Shown here piece after piece: positions 6,725 to 12,529 of a stretch of 12,529 bases of DNA. Position 1 is the first letter of the stretch. Every line of letters begins with the position of its first letter. Where the stretch lies: assembly GCA_959596515.1 (NCBI GenBank), contig CAUFXR010000079.1, forward strand, positions 1 through 12,529, written 5' to 3'. Below the pieces are notes generated by a model that saw nothing but the letters and a program-made list of their open reading frames with translations, did not search any database and had not been told where the DNA came from. The DNA comes from an uncultured Oscillospiraceae bacterium (GTDB lineage Bacteria; Bacillota; Clostridia; Oscillospirales; Acutalibacteraceae). The position numbers and the translations under genes are program-made.

Positions 6725-7873
6725 TTACATCCGCAAAAGCTCCCGGGCTAAAATCCCCAGTGCGGAAAAGAAACTGATCTGTTCCACATCTCCCGCGGCG
6801 GTAATCGGGTATTCGGTCAGCACCTCGCCCTCCAGGGTATACACAATCTTTCCCAGCTGTTGTCCCTTGGCAACTGGCGCCTCTACCGATTCCGCCAGCT
6901 TGACTTCCGTCTTTAAATCTTTTTCTCTTCCCTTTGTCAGCAGCACGCTGCCTGTGGCGGACGATTCCGTCGCTACCTGGGACTGCATCCCATTAACCAC
7001 CGGCACCGGCCGCAAAGCTTCCTCTGGTAATCCCGGGGTATAGATCATATAATTGGAAAAGCCGTAATCCAGAAGAGCCGCGGCATCGGTAAAACGTTCC
7101 TGCCCTGTAGCGCTACCAAGTACCACGCCGATCAGGGAAAGTCCATCCCGCTGCGCTGTAGCGGTGATACAGCTTCCCGCGCCGCTGGTCGTGCCGGTCT
7201 TCAGGCCGGTGATCCCATTATAGCTTTTCAAAAGTTTATTGGTATTGACAATCTGAGTCTTCCCTTCTCTTAGCGTATCCATCCAAATAGTGGTATAATC
7301 AAAAATTTTCTCGTGCTTAATCAGTTCCCGGGACATCAGCGCGACATCGTAAGCGCTGGTCACATGTCCTTCCTCGTCCAGGCCGTTGCAGTTTTTAAAA
7401 ACCGTATCTTTCATCCCCAACTCCGCGGCCCGCTGATTCATTTTCTGCACAAAGGCCTCCTCTGTGCCCTCCAGATGCTCCGCCAGCGCTACCGCCGCAT
7501 CGTTGGCTGAGGCTACCGCCGTGGCCTTTATCATATCATCGGCGGTCATGGTTTCCCCCGGTTCCAGCCAAATATCCGAGCCTCCCATAGACGAGGCGTG
7601 TTCACTGGCTGTAATGGTATCCGTCAGGGCCAATCTTCCCTGATCGATGGCCTCCATAACCAAAAGCAGAGTCATCACCTTTGTGATCGACGCGCAGGCC
7701 CTGACTTCATGAGGGTTTTTCTCAAACAGCACCTTTCCGGTGGATGCTTCCATCAATACAGCGCTGGGCGCCGTCAGATCTTCCTCCGAAATCGCTCCCG
7801 CCGTCACCGGCAATCCGGTCGCCGCCAGCAAAGCTCCGAGCCCTAGGCATAAAACCCTTTTCCAAAATTTCAT
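6725..7873 (-). CDS. D-alanyl-D-alanine carboxypeptidase (penicillin-binding protein, peptidase S11)
   Basis: This secreted or membrane-anchored enzyme trims the terminal D-Ala from peptidoglycan pentapeptides. The 382-aa protein has a signal peptide, MKFWKRVLCLGLGALLAATG, ending near AGA at about residue 27. The serine transpeptidase-fold triad follows: S62-I-T-K65, S122-A-N124 and K225-T-G227. A C-terminal PBP5-type beta domain spans roughly residues 280-360, and a short hydrophobic tail (FFSALGILARELLRM) could act as a membrane anchor helix. The start is ATG 7873, preceded by GGAGGT at a good distance. An upstream extension of 41 codons in the same frame has no signal-peptide character and is rejected. 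The protein resembles the DacA/DacF group; I do not choose between the two. No convincing promoter was found. Confidence 0.95.
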   Translation of the reverse strand: MKFWKRVLCLGLGALLAATGLPVTAGAISEEDLTAPSAVLMEASTGKVLFEKNPHEVRACASITKVMTLLLVMEAIDQGRLALTDTITASEHASSMGGSDIWLEPGETMTADDMIKATAVASANDAAVALAEHLEGTEEAFVQKMNQRAAELGMKDTVFKNCNGLDEEGHVTSAYDVALMSRELIKHEKIFDYTTIWMDTLREGKTQIVNTNKLLKSYNGITGLKTGTTSGAGSCITATAQRDGLSLIGVVLGSATGQERFTDAAALLDYGFSNYMIYTPGLPEEALRPVPVVNGMQSQVATESSATGSVLLTKGREKDLKTEVKLAESVEAPVAKGQQLGKIVYTLEGEVLTEYPITAAGDVEQISFFSALGILARELLRM

Positions 7874-8068
7874 ACCGCACCTCCAACAAGTATTCTTCTG
7901 GTTCATACTTATGTAAGCGCCTGTCTTTTTAGTCGTTCTCCAGTAAATTCCGGCCCGCAAAAAATTTGGGGAACATTCCAGAGCGGCAAAGCGCAACCGC
8001 AGGCGTCTTTGCCTTGATCAGATATTAGAAACGATTCGAATTAGTAACCATCAGCTAAATTGGCCAAT

Positions 8069-8210
8069 TTTTTCTCGCCGCTAAAACTCATCGTATCGGG
8101 ATCCCAGTATGGCGATGCCAAACGCAATTGCCGAGGCATAAAAAGATCGACTTTTGAAAATCCGATTTTTAAAACCGTTGGTTTTCCTTCTGTTTTTCTC
8201 ACCGCTAGAA
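8069..8210. repeat. Imperfect 18-bp direct repeat pair
   Basis: TTTTTCTCGCCGCTAAAA (8069-8086) recurs as TTTTTCTCACCGCTAGAA (8193-8210), 16 of 18 bases identical, with starts 124 bp apart. A shorter relative, TTTCTCACGG, lies near 8232-8241. The function is unknown; the pair could be regulator sites in the long leader of the carboxypeptidase gene or a remnant duplication. Confidence 0.45.
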
Positions 8211-8270
8211 TCTACTGGTTTTTGAGATATATTTCTCACGGTGGTGAAGCGGCGAACACTTCAGCCTTTG

Positions 8271-8313
8271 ATAAAAGCCCCGGAACCAGGAGATCTCTCC
8301 CAGTTCCGGGGCT
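8271..8313 (-). terminator. Terminator of the HD-domain gene
   Basis: AGCCCCGGAAC (8276-8286) and GTTCCGGGGCT (8303-8313) pair perfectly over 11 bp. An inner AGGAGA/TCTCTCC segment can add a few more pairs. On the minus strand the stem is followed by TTTTAT. It lies 26 bp after the HD gene stop codon. Confidence 0.85.
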
Positions 8314-8338
8314 GCTGACACTTATCCTGTTGGATCGT

Positions 8339-8926
8339 TTACCGGTGATTCACCGAGGATGTACCCTTCTCCCGAAGATAGGTGGATTCCAAATCCGCTA
8401 AATGGAGCTTTACGGCGATGGGATATTTGTCAAAAGCGTTGCTGATCGCGTAACCGCCGCTTTTCGCCGTATCGTCAAAGCCGCCCATATGCCAGCGGAT
8501 CGCCATAGCCTCTGAGGTTTTCAGCCGCATAAAGCGCTCGATTAAAAACACGGATTTTTCCCCGTGACCATAGGGAAACATATCCTCCACACTGAAATAG
8601 GGCTGCTTCTCCCACTGGCCGGTTTCCTCGTTTTTCACGTTTCGGGTAGAGCATTTGTAAAACTGAGCCTTGCACAGATCATGAAGTAATGCGCAGATTG
8701 CGAAGCTTTCCGGATTATCCACGCCTTCTTCAAAGTGCTTTTCCATCATCACCTGGTATACTTTAACGCTGTGCTGCACCAGGCCTCCGGTGCAGGCGCA
8801 ATGAAATTTTGTGCTGGCCGGAGCGGTAAAAAAGTCTGTGGTCTGTAGCCATTCCAAAAGTTCCTTAGAACCCTCACGGCTGATATGTTCTTGATAGATG
8901 CTGATAAACTCCTCTTTGTAGCCCAT
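8339..8926 (-). CDS. HD-domain phosphohydrolase-like protein
   Basis: The 195-aa protein carries the metal-binding pattern of the HD superfamily: H52 (in GGLVQHSVKV), H82-D83 (in ALLHDLCK), H121 (in PYGHGEKS), H146 (in IRWHMGG) and D178 (in LHLADLEST). The HD-x-x-K arrangement resembles small HD hydrolases acting on nucleotides or nucleic-acid ends, but the substrate cannot be read from the sequence. There is no GGDEF, PAS or membrane segment, so it is a stand-alone soluble protein. The ATG at 8926 has AAAGGAG six bases upstream. The gene is a single-gene unit with its own terminator and is divergent from the CmpB-family gene. Confidence 0.85.
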   Translation of the reverse strand: MGYKEEFISIYQEHISREGSKELLEWLQTTDFFTAPASTKFHCACTGGLVQHSVKVYQVMMEKHFEEGVDNPESFAICALLHDLCKAQFYKCSTRNVKNEETGQWEKQPYFSVEDMFPYGHGEKSVFLIERFMRLKTSEAMAIRWHMGGFDDTAKSGGYAISNAFDKYPIAVKLHLADLESTYLREKGTSSVNHR

Positions 8927-8978
8927 AATTTCTCCTTTTCTTAGACTAGGTATGGGGTATCTGTCTTTTTCATATTTT

Positions 8979-9008
8979 ATTGTAACACATGAAATCCGGT
9001 CAGGACAA
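8979..9008 (-). promoter_or_regulatory. Possible promoter of the HD gene
   Basis: On the minus strand TTGTCC is followed after 18 bp by TACAAT, with a second A/T-rich hexamer (TAAAAT) overlapping just downstream. The -10 matches five of six bases; the -35 is weak. It lies about 55 bp upstream of the HD gene start. Confidence 0.5.
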
Positions 9009-9032
9009 TAACCAGCAAAAAGTTTTCCAGTC

Positions 9033-9061
9033 TTTACGGATTTGTCGATTTGTGGTACACT
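9033..9061 (+). promoter_or_regulatory. Possible promoter of the CmpB-family gene
   Basis: TTTACG (9033-9038) and TACACT (9056-9061) are spaced by 17 bp, each matching four of six consensus bases. The leader would be about 80 nt and contain the tandem repeat at 9092-9129. The match is modest. Confidence 0.35.
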
Positions 9062-9091
9062 GTGTCCTATTATCCGCTATATGCTATTTCT

Positions 9092-9129
9092 TCTATCGCA
9101 TCGATAAAACTCTATCACATCGACAAAAC
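9092..9129 (+). repeat. Tandem 19-bp repeat in the CmpB-family gene leader
   Basis: TCTATCGCATCGATAAAAC (9092-9110) is followed directly by TCTATCACATCGACAAAAC (9111-9129), with two differences in 19 bases. The first copy contains the inverted repeat TATCG-CAT-CGATA. A period of 19 is not a multiple of three, which argues that the region is non-coding and that the true start lies downstream at 9148. Its position between a candidate promoter and the ribosome binding site suits an operator or RNA-binding site. Confidence 0.6.
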
Positions 9130-9147
9130 CAAGCAAAGGAAAAAACT

Positions 9148-9858
9148 ATGAAAAGCAAAAATATGCCTGTGCTGCATTCCTCTCCCAAAAGCCGGCGCCC
9201 ATCTCCGGCCACCGGCTTTGCCAAGGGCCTGTGTTTTTACAAACTGTTTTGGATATTCCTGGTAGGCTGTGTCATTGGCTGTCTGGTGGAAATGTTGTGG
9301 TGCTATCTGAACGAGGGCTTTTTTGAGAGCCGCCAGGGGTTGATTTACGGTCCCTTTTCCCCGGTTTACGGCTTAGGCGCCGTACTTTTCACTCTGGTAA
9401 TGTACCGATTCAGGCACTCCAGCAGCTTCGTCATCTTTTTGGTGAGCGCCGTGGTAGGCGCTATGTTTGAATATGTCTGTTCCTGGGTGCAGGAGATGGC
9501 TTTCGGAACTGTTTCCTGGGAATACAGCAAAGAACCTTTAAATCTCCACGGCCGCACCAGTCTTTCCTTTGCGGTGATGTGGGGGGTTCTGGGTTTGGTA
9601 TTTATGAAACATGTGCTTCCTTTTTTAGAGCGGCATATTGAACGCTTCCCAGTAAAGGCCGGCACTATAATCACTTGGATTTTGGTAGTGCTCATGGTCT
9701 TCGATATCGTTATTTCCGCCGCCGCAGTGCGGCGGCAAACAGATCGGCACAACGGTGTGCCCTCCACCAATATGATCACTGAATTTCTAGATAACCATTA
9801 TCCCGACTCTTTTTTAAAGGTAATCTATCCCAATATGGAACATCCGGGTAGAAGTTAA
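9148..9858 (+). CDS. PF06541-type (CmpB-like, 'ABC transporter type IV') membrane protein
   Basis: The 236-aa membrane protein has about five predicted membrane segments: LFWIFLVGCVIGCLVEMLW, the stretch after YGPFSPVYGLGAVL, FVIFLVSAVVGAMFEYVCSW, FAVMWGVLGLVFMKHVLPFL and IITWILVVLMVFDIVISAAA. The motif GLIYGPFSPVYGLGA with a preceding CLVEMLW is characteristic of the PF06541 'putative ABC-transporter type IV' family of Clostridia. No ATPase partner is nearby, so a transport role is only a family label. The reading frame is open from an ATG at 8989, but that ATG has no ribosome binding site and the intervening stretch holds a tandem repeat. The ATG at 9148 has AAAGGA seven bases upstream and is chosen. 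The N-terminus is then a basic soluble stretch of about 25 residues. A strong terminator follows. Confidence 0.82.
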   Translation: MKSKNMPVLHSSPKSRRPSPATGFAKGLCFYKLFWIFLVGCVIGCLVEMLWCYLNEGFFESRQGLIYGPFSPVYGLGAVLFTLVMYRFRHSSSFVIFLVSAVVGAMFEYVCSWVQEMAFGTVSWEYSKEPLNLHGRTSLSFAVMWGVLGLVFMKHVLPFLERHIERFPVKAGTIITWILVVLMVFDIVISAAAVRRQTDRHNGVPSTNMITEFLDNHYPDSFLKVIYPNMEHPGRS

Positions 9859-9894
9859 ATCTTTATCAGAGACAGCTCTCACCCAAAATTTTGG

Positions 9895-9929
9895 AAAAGG
9901 CGCCGCGAATTTTATGCGGCGCCTTTTTT
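9895..9929. terminator. Bidirectional terminator between the CmpB-family gene and the GH25 gene
   Basis: AAAAGGCGCCGC (9895-9906) pairs perfectly with GCGGCGCCTTTT (9916-9927) around a nine-base loop. T-runs flank it on both strands. It closes the plus-strand membrane-protein gene and, from the other side, the minus-strand lysozyme gene. Confidence 0.92.
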
Positions 9930-9950
9930 GAAAGCTTTTGTTTATTTGTC

Positions 9951-11252
9951 TTACCTGCTCCAAGCAATATACTGCGCGGAACACCAGCCAGTACCCAGAA
10001 GACAGCGGATCTTCAGCCATCCGTTGCCGTTGTCCTCCAGCACATCCACCATATTACCCCTGGAAATCGTAAACAATACGGAAAGATCGGTCCCCGGGCC
10101 GGAACGCACATTCAGCACATCCGCCGTGCACCTTCCTACACCGATAGATGGCACCTGGAGGTTCGTGCGGAACCAGTCGATATATTGGGAAGCGCACCAG
10201 CCGGAGCCAAGAAGGCAGTTGATTTGAAGCCACTGTCCGCTGGCCGTCAGAACATCCACCATATTGTTCTGAGACAACTGAAATACCACCGGATAATCTG
10301 AGCTACTTCCCGTACGGACGTTTATCCCATCCGCCACGCAATGGCCGATTCCAATCGGCGGAATCTGGGAGGCGAAGGGCGACCATTGGATATATTGTGC
10401 CGCGCACCATCCTACGCCGTGGAGGCAATTAATCTGAAGCCATCCGTTATCGCTGATCTTTAGTACATCCACCATATTGCCTGTGGAAATCTGGTAAACC
10501 ACCGGATAATTAGTTCCCGGGCCGGAACGTACATTCAGCACATCCGCCACGCAGTGACCGATTCCCAACCTGTTGTCTTTTTCTCCACCGGAACCTTCTT
10601 CCGAGCCGCCAGAACCACCGTTTCCCCCGGATCCCCAACCGTTAAGCCCCTTGTCTTTAATGATCTTTGGAAAATCACGGTAGGCAATGTTCATATCCAC
10701 CTTGCCGGCGATCCCGCTGACAGTTCCACTGCTGGTATACTGCCACATGCCGTGATGGCCGTCATATTGATCCTCGGAATAATACTGGGCCACCCATACG
10801 TCATAGGGAAGCTGATCCGGATAAAACTTGTGGGTCAGCCAATTCAGGCTGGCATAAATTCCTACATAATACCCGGCCTTTTCCACCGTCTCGCAGAATG
10901 CCCGGATCACTTTTGTCAGGGCATCCCGATCCAGTCTTCCCATGGTGCCGCTATCCTCTACGTCATAATACAAAGGATATTCAAATTTGATTCCTTTTAC
11001 CGTATCCAGGAAAAATCCAGCTTCCTTCCTGGCTTCATCCTCGGTCATAGCATAACCGTAATGATATGCGCCGATGGGAACTCCAGCGGCCTGCGCCCCT
11101 TTTACATTGTTATAAAATTGATTGTCTACCTGGTTTGGACTAGGTGAACCAAAACTGGAACGCAAAATGGCAAATTCCACATTGCTGCTTTTCACAGCGT
11201 TCCAATCGATCGTCCCCTGCCAGGAACTGACGTCTATTCCTCTTTTGTCCAT
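9951..11252 (-). CDS. GH25 muramidase with three SH3 domains
   Basis: This 433-aa peptidoglycan hydrolase cleaves the MurNAc-GlcNAc bond. Residues 1-200 are a glycoside hydrolase family 25 domain with RGIDVSSWQG (D7), YPLYYDVED (acidic pair D97 and E99) and KVDMN (D186). A Gly/Ser-rich linker (about 203-226) leads to three SH3_3-type repeats at about 229-290, 300-360 and 370-431. Each has a CVAD- or CTAD-like start and three cysteines (first repeat C234, C276, C283), ending GWCxAQYIxW or a close variant. Repeats 1 and 3 share ADVLNVRSGPG; repeat 2 is more divergent. The catalytic domain begins at the N-terminus with no signal peptide. That is usual for phage endolysins, but no phage genes surround it. 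The ATG at 11252 has GGAGG seven bases upstream. Confidence 0.94.
   Translation of the reverse strand: MDKRGIDVSSWQGTIDWNAVKSSNVEFAILRSSFGSPSPNQVDNQFYNNVKGAQAAGVPIGAYHYGYAMTEDEARKEAGFFLDTVKGIKFEYPLYYDVEDSGTMGRLDRDALTKVIRAFCETVEKAGYYVGIYASLNWLTHKFYPDQLPYDVWVAQYYSEDQYDGHHGMWQYTSSGTVSGIAGKVDMNIAYRDFPKIIKDKGLNGWGSGGNGGSGGSEEGSGGEKDNRLGIGHCVADVLNVRSGPGTNYPVVYQISTGNMVDVLKISDNGWLQINCLHGVGWCAAQYIQWSPFASQIPPIGIGHCVADGINVRTGSSSDYPVVFQLSQNNMVDVLTASGQWLQINCLLGSGWCASQYIDWFRTNLQVPSIGVGRCTADVLNVRSGPGTDLSVLFTISRGNMVDVLEDNGNGWLKIRCLLGTGWCSAQYIAWSR
10093..10548 (-). repeat. 33-bp near-identical repeats encoding SH3 domains 1 and 3
   Basis: The segments 10093-10125 and 10516-10548 are identical at 32 of 33 bases and encode the ADVLNVRSGPG part of the third and first SH3 repeats. 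The middle repeat lacks this identity. The level of DNA identity points to recent duplication or gene conversion within the gene. Confidence 0.8.
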
Positions 11253-11296
11253 AAAGATTCCTCCTTTAAGCTCTGGAACGTTTTCTGCCCATTTCT

Positions 11297-11325
11297 ATAA
11301 TATGTATGAGGTGACACCTTGTCCC
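11297..11325 (-). promoter_or_regulatory. Promoter of the GH25 gene with palindrome in the spacer
   Basis: On the minus strand GGGACA (11325-11320) and TATTAT (11302-11297) are 17 bp apart. Within the spacer lies a perfect 5+1+5 inverted repeat, AGGTGTCACCT (11319-11309). It lies about 45 bp upstream of the lysozyme start. The palindrome between the two hexamers would be a good place for a repressor. Confidence 0.6.
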
Positions 11326-11436
11326 ATTTTTCTTTTCCGGCAAAAGCAACGATTTTAAAAAAATTTTTCCAAAATTGCTAAATGATACATTTCATGAAGC
11401 CATGTCTTTGACAAACAATAACACCGGGGTGATAAA

Positions 11437-11622
11437 ATGGATAACTTATTTAACGCTGGAGCAATCTTTTTTAATAACAGGCTGGCGGAGGATATGGATT
11501 TAGGGAATTACTTCGCCAATCTTCCCGAAGAAGTGCAGGAAGCTATCAACCAGCGGGCGGAAGAATTCCATTCCGCCGAGGAGATAAGAGCTTACGCGGA
11601 AGAATTAAAATTACGTTCTTAA
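11437..11622 (+). CDS. Small acidic protein of unknown function
   Basis: This 61-aa protein has no recognised domain. Its C-terminal half, LPEEVQEAINQRAEEFHSAE followed by EIRAYAEELKLR, is strongly helical and acidic and resembles short conserved proteins I associate with Clostridia, but I cannot name a family. There is no signal peptide, membrane segment or cysteine. The start is supported by GGGGTGAT, complementary to the 3' end of 16S rRNA, just before the ATG at 11437. Codon use resembles that of its neighbours. It is divergent from the lysozyme gene, and the nearest downstream terminator is at 12025-12061, so one transcript may carry this gene and the structured region that follows. It could be a real small gene of any role. 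Confidence 0.72.
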   Translation: MDNLFNAGAIFFNNRLAEDMDLGNYFANLPEEVQEAINQRAEEFHSAEEIRAYAEELKLRS

Positions 11623-11699
11623 ATCAGGTTCGTTTCAATAGAAAACTTCATCAAATTTTCAAGGTGTTTCCCTTGTCTCTTACCGGCTTTAAAGCTGCC

Positions 11700-12024
11700 C
11701 ACGGAATCTTTCGCCTATGATTGTAAACCGAAAGATATGCTAAAGGCACTTTAAAAGCGCCGAAAAATAGCGGTAAGTTATTTCCCAGATGTTTTGTGAA
11801 TCGTCGCGGCGGAAAAATCCGCCGCAAACCAAACGATAAAACAGAACCTTTGGAAAGCGCGGAAGCACACCTTAATCTGTAGTTCCTTGGCCACGGGTAC
11901 CGCTTAAAGTTCAGAGAAAGCAGCCCCGCGCACCCCAGGAATGAAAAAGGGAAAATTCAGTGAAAGGCACGGAAAGCGTGAGCAAAAGTCGTATAGGATC
12001 CTGTGCTCTGATAAACAGCAACTG
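11700..12024 (+). ncRNA. Candidate large structured RNA (no coding capacity)
   Basis: The roughly 400-nt gap after the small gene has no convincing ORF but is purine-rich and full of helices. Local stems: ATCTTTCG (11706-11713) with CGAAAGAT (11729-11736); GCGGCGGA-AAAA-TCCGCCGC (11806-11825), extended by ATCGT (about 11800) with ACGAT (about 11834) and GTTTT with AAAAC; CACG (11968-11971) with CGTG (11977-11980). Longer-range matches: AGCGGTA (11769-11775) with TACCGCT (11898-11904); ACAGA (11841-11845) with TCTGT (11876-11880); GCGCGG (11857-11862) with CCGCGC (11926-11931); TTCAGT (11956-11961) with ACTGAA (12021-12026). A strong terminator follows directly. It lacks the conserved RNase P, tmRNA, SRP and common riboswitch motifs I can recall, and no clear promoter was found. 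Unidentified. Confidence 0.5.
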
Positions 12025-12061
12025 AAAAGGCCGGCTAGGTGTTTTCTAGCCGGCCTTTTTT
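12025..12061. terminator. Bidirectional terminator between the structured region and pfkA
   Basis: AAAAGGCCGGCTAG (12025-12038) pairs perfectly with CTAGCCGGCCTTTT (12046-12059) around GTGTTTT, a 10-bp GC-rich core with T-runs on both strands (TTTTTT on the plus side). It ends the plus-strand transcript from the left and pfkA from the right. Confidence 0.93.
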
Positions 12062-12086
12062 CTCTTAGCAATTCACTTTTTAAAAT

Positions 12087-12529
12087 TTAAATGGAAATTT
12101 TAAGGGCGATATCATAAAGCTCTTTGTTGAATTGTTTTTTCATCTGCAGAGCCTCGGTAATATCAAAGTCCACAATCTCACCATGCTGCATGGCTACCAC
12201 ACGATTACTCTTGCCCTGAACCAGAAGTTCTACCGCCTTGTAGCCCATCTCGCTGGCTACCACACGGTCTCTCAGTGTGGGAGAGCCGCCTCTCTGCACA
12301 TGGCCCAAAACAGTAGCTCTGGACTCGATGCCGGTCTTTTCCTCAATATCTTTGGCCAGCTGTTCCACACCGCCAATACCCTCGGCAACCACCACAATAA
12401 AGTGCTTTTTGCCGGTCATCTGGGTAAACTGCATCCGGTCAATGATATCCTTTTGGAAATCATATTCCACTTCTGGCACCAAAATCGAGGTGGCGCCTAC
12501 GGCGATACCGGTCAGCAAAGCGATATCCC
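12087..12529 (-). CDS. pfkA: ATP-dependent 6-phosphofructokinase, C-terminal part (5' end beyond window)
   Basis: This is the committed step of glycolysis, fructose 6-phosphate to fructose 1,6-bisphosphate. About 146 C-terminal residues are visible of a protein usually near 320-330 aa. They include DIALLTGIAVGATSILVPE at the edge, the VVVAEGIGG strand and ESRATVLGHVQRGGSPTLRD, the fructose-6-phosphate and effector-site signature (family GHxQRGGxPT). The C-terminus reads ALQMKKQFNKELYDIALKIS. The gene enters from the right and stops at 12087, 26 bp before the shared terminator. The upstream gene and promoter are outside the window. Confidence 0.97.
   Translation of the reverse strand, partial: DIALLTGIAVGATSILVPEVEYDFQKDIIDRMQFTQMTGKKHFIVVVAEGIGGVEQLAKDIEEKTGIESRATVLGHVQRGGSPTLRDRVVASEMGYKAVELLVQGKSNRVVAMQHGEIVDFDITEALQMKKQFNKELYDIALKISI

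Larger units (their letters stand above)
7874..8338. other. 465-bp gene-free spacer between the carboxypeptidase and HD genes
   Basis: No convincing gene was found. The right end holds the HD gene's terminator (8271-8313). The middle has a 14-bp perfect palindrome, AAATTGGCCAATTT (8057-8070), and an imperfect direct repeat (8069-8086 and 8193-8210). The left part should hold the carboxypeptidase promoter, but no clear -35/-10 pair was seen. A minus-strand ORF of 32 codons (8041-8139) lacks a ribosome binding site and is not called. Confidence 0.5.

Noticed and set aside
7874..7996. N-terminal extension of the carboxypeptidase by 41 residues
   Set aside because: The ATG at 7873 has GGAGGT and starts a classical signal peptide; the extension would bury it.
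8041..8139. Minus-strand ORF of 32 codons in the long spacer
   Set aside because: No ribosome binding site precedes the ATG and nothing supports it beyond being open.
8060..8401. Plus-strand ORF of 113 codons
   Set aside because: It has no ribosome binding site, overlaps the HD gene's terminator and 3' end antisense, and the translation has no protein-like domain character.
8989..9147. N-terminal extension of the CmpB-family protein by 53 residues
   Set aside because: The upstream ATG lacks a ribosome binding site and the stretch contains a 19-bp tandem repeat out of codon phase.
10554..11147. Plus-strand ORF of 197 codons antisense to the lysozyme
   Set aside because: It is a shadow of a well-supported GH25 gene, with no ribosome binding site and no domain.
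11408..11436. TTGACA at 11408 as promoter of the small acidic protein gene
   Set aside because: With correct spacing the -10 would fall at about 11431, next to the start codon, so transcription would begin inside the gene.
11700..12024. RNase P RNA or tmRNA as identity of the structured region
   Set aside because: The conserved GAGGAAAGUCC core of RNase P and the tRNA-like ends of tmRNA are not present.

Overview
The window looks like a chromosomal stretch from a low-to-mid-GC Gram-positive anaerobe, most likely a member of the Clostridia (Oscillospiraceae/Ruminococcaceae-like). The signs are a MurT/GatD-type pair, an rpmF-DUF177 operon next to a PDZ/radical-SAM DUF512 gene, a PF06541 (CmpB-like) membrane protein, strong GGAGG ribosome binding sites and sigma-A promoters. 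No mobile element, tRNA, rRNA or CRISPR array was seen. The genes read as housekeeping, but the spaces between them hold several unexplained structured elements.

Layout, left to right. A DUF512 radical SAM gene runs off the left edge (minus). Next come rpmF (ribosomal protein L32) and its DUF177/YceD partner (minus), driven by a consensus promoter and closed by a hairpin terminator. Divergent from these, a promoter opens a leader of about 200 nt with alternative hairpins and a terminator-like element, ahead of a murT-gatD-like pair (plus). A bidirectional terminator separates that pair from pgi and a small P-loop NTPase (minus). These are followed by a D-Ala-D-Ala carboxypeptidase (minus), a 465-bp spacer, an HD-domain protein (minus), a divergent CmpB-family membrane protein (plus), and a GH25 lysozyme with three SH3 domains (minus). 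A 61-aa conserved-looking small protein (plus) comes next, then about 400 nt with no gene but dense RNA-like pairing (plus) ending in a terminator. The 3' end of pfkA (minus) closes the window.

Themes. Cell-wall biology is prominent: the murT-gatD pair, the S11 carboxypeptidase and the GH25 muramidase. Upper glycolysis is represented twice (pgi and pfkA). The most notable points are: (1) the GatD-like protein lacks the nucleophilic Cys and apparently the catalytic His of its family, and its MurT partner has diverged in matching C-terminal motifs, so this is probably not a standard lipid II amidation enzyme; (2) a candidate large structured RNA at about 11700-12060; (3) a candidate attenuator or small RNA at about 2240-2381. 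All family assignments rest on motifs read by eye; no database search was possible.
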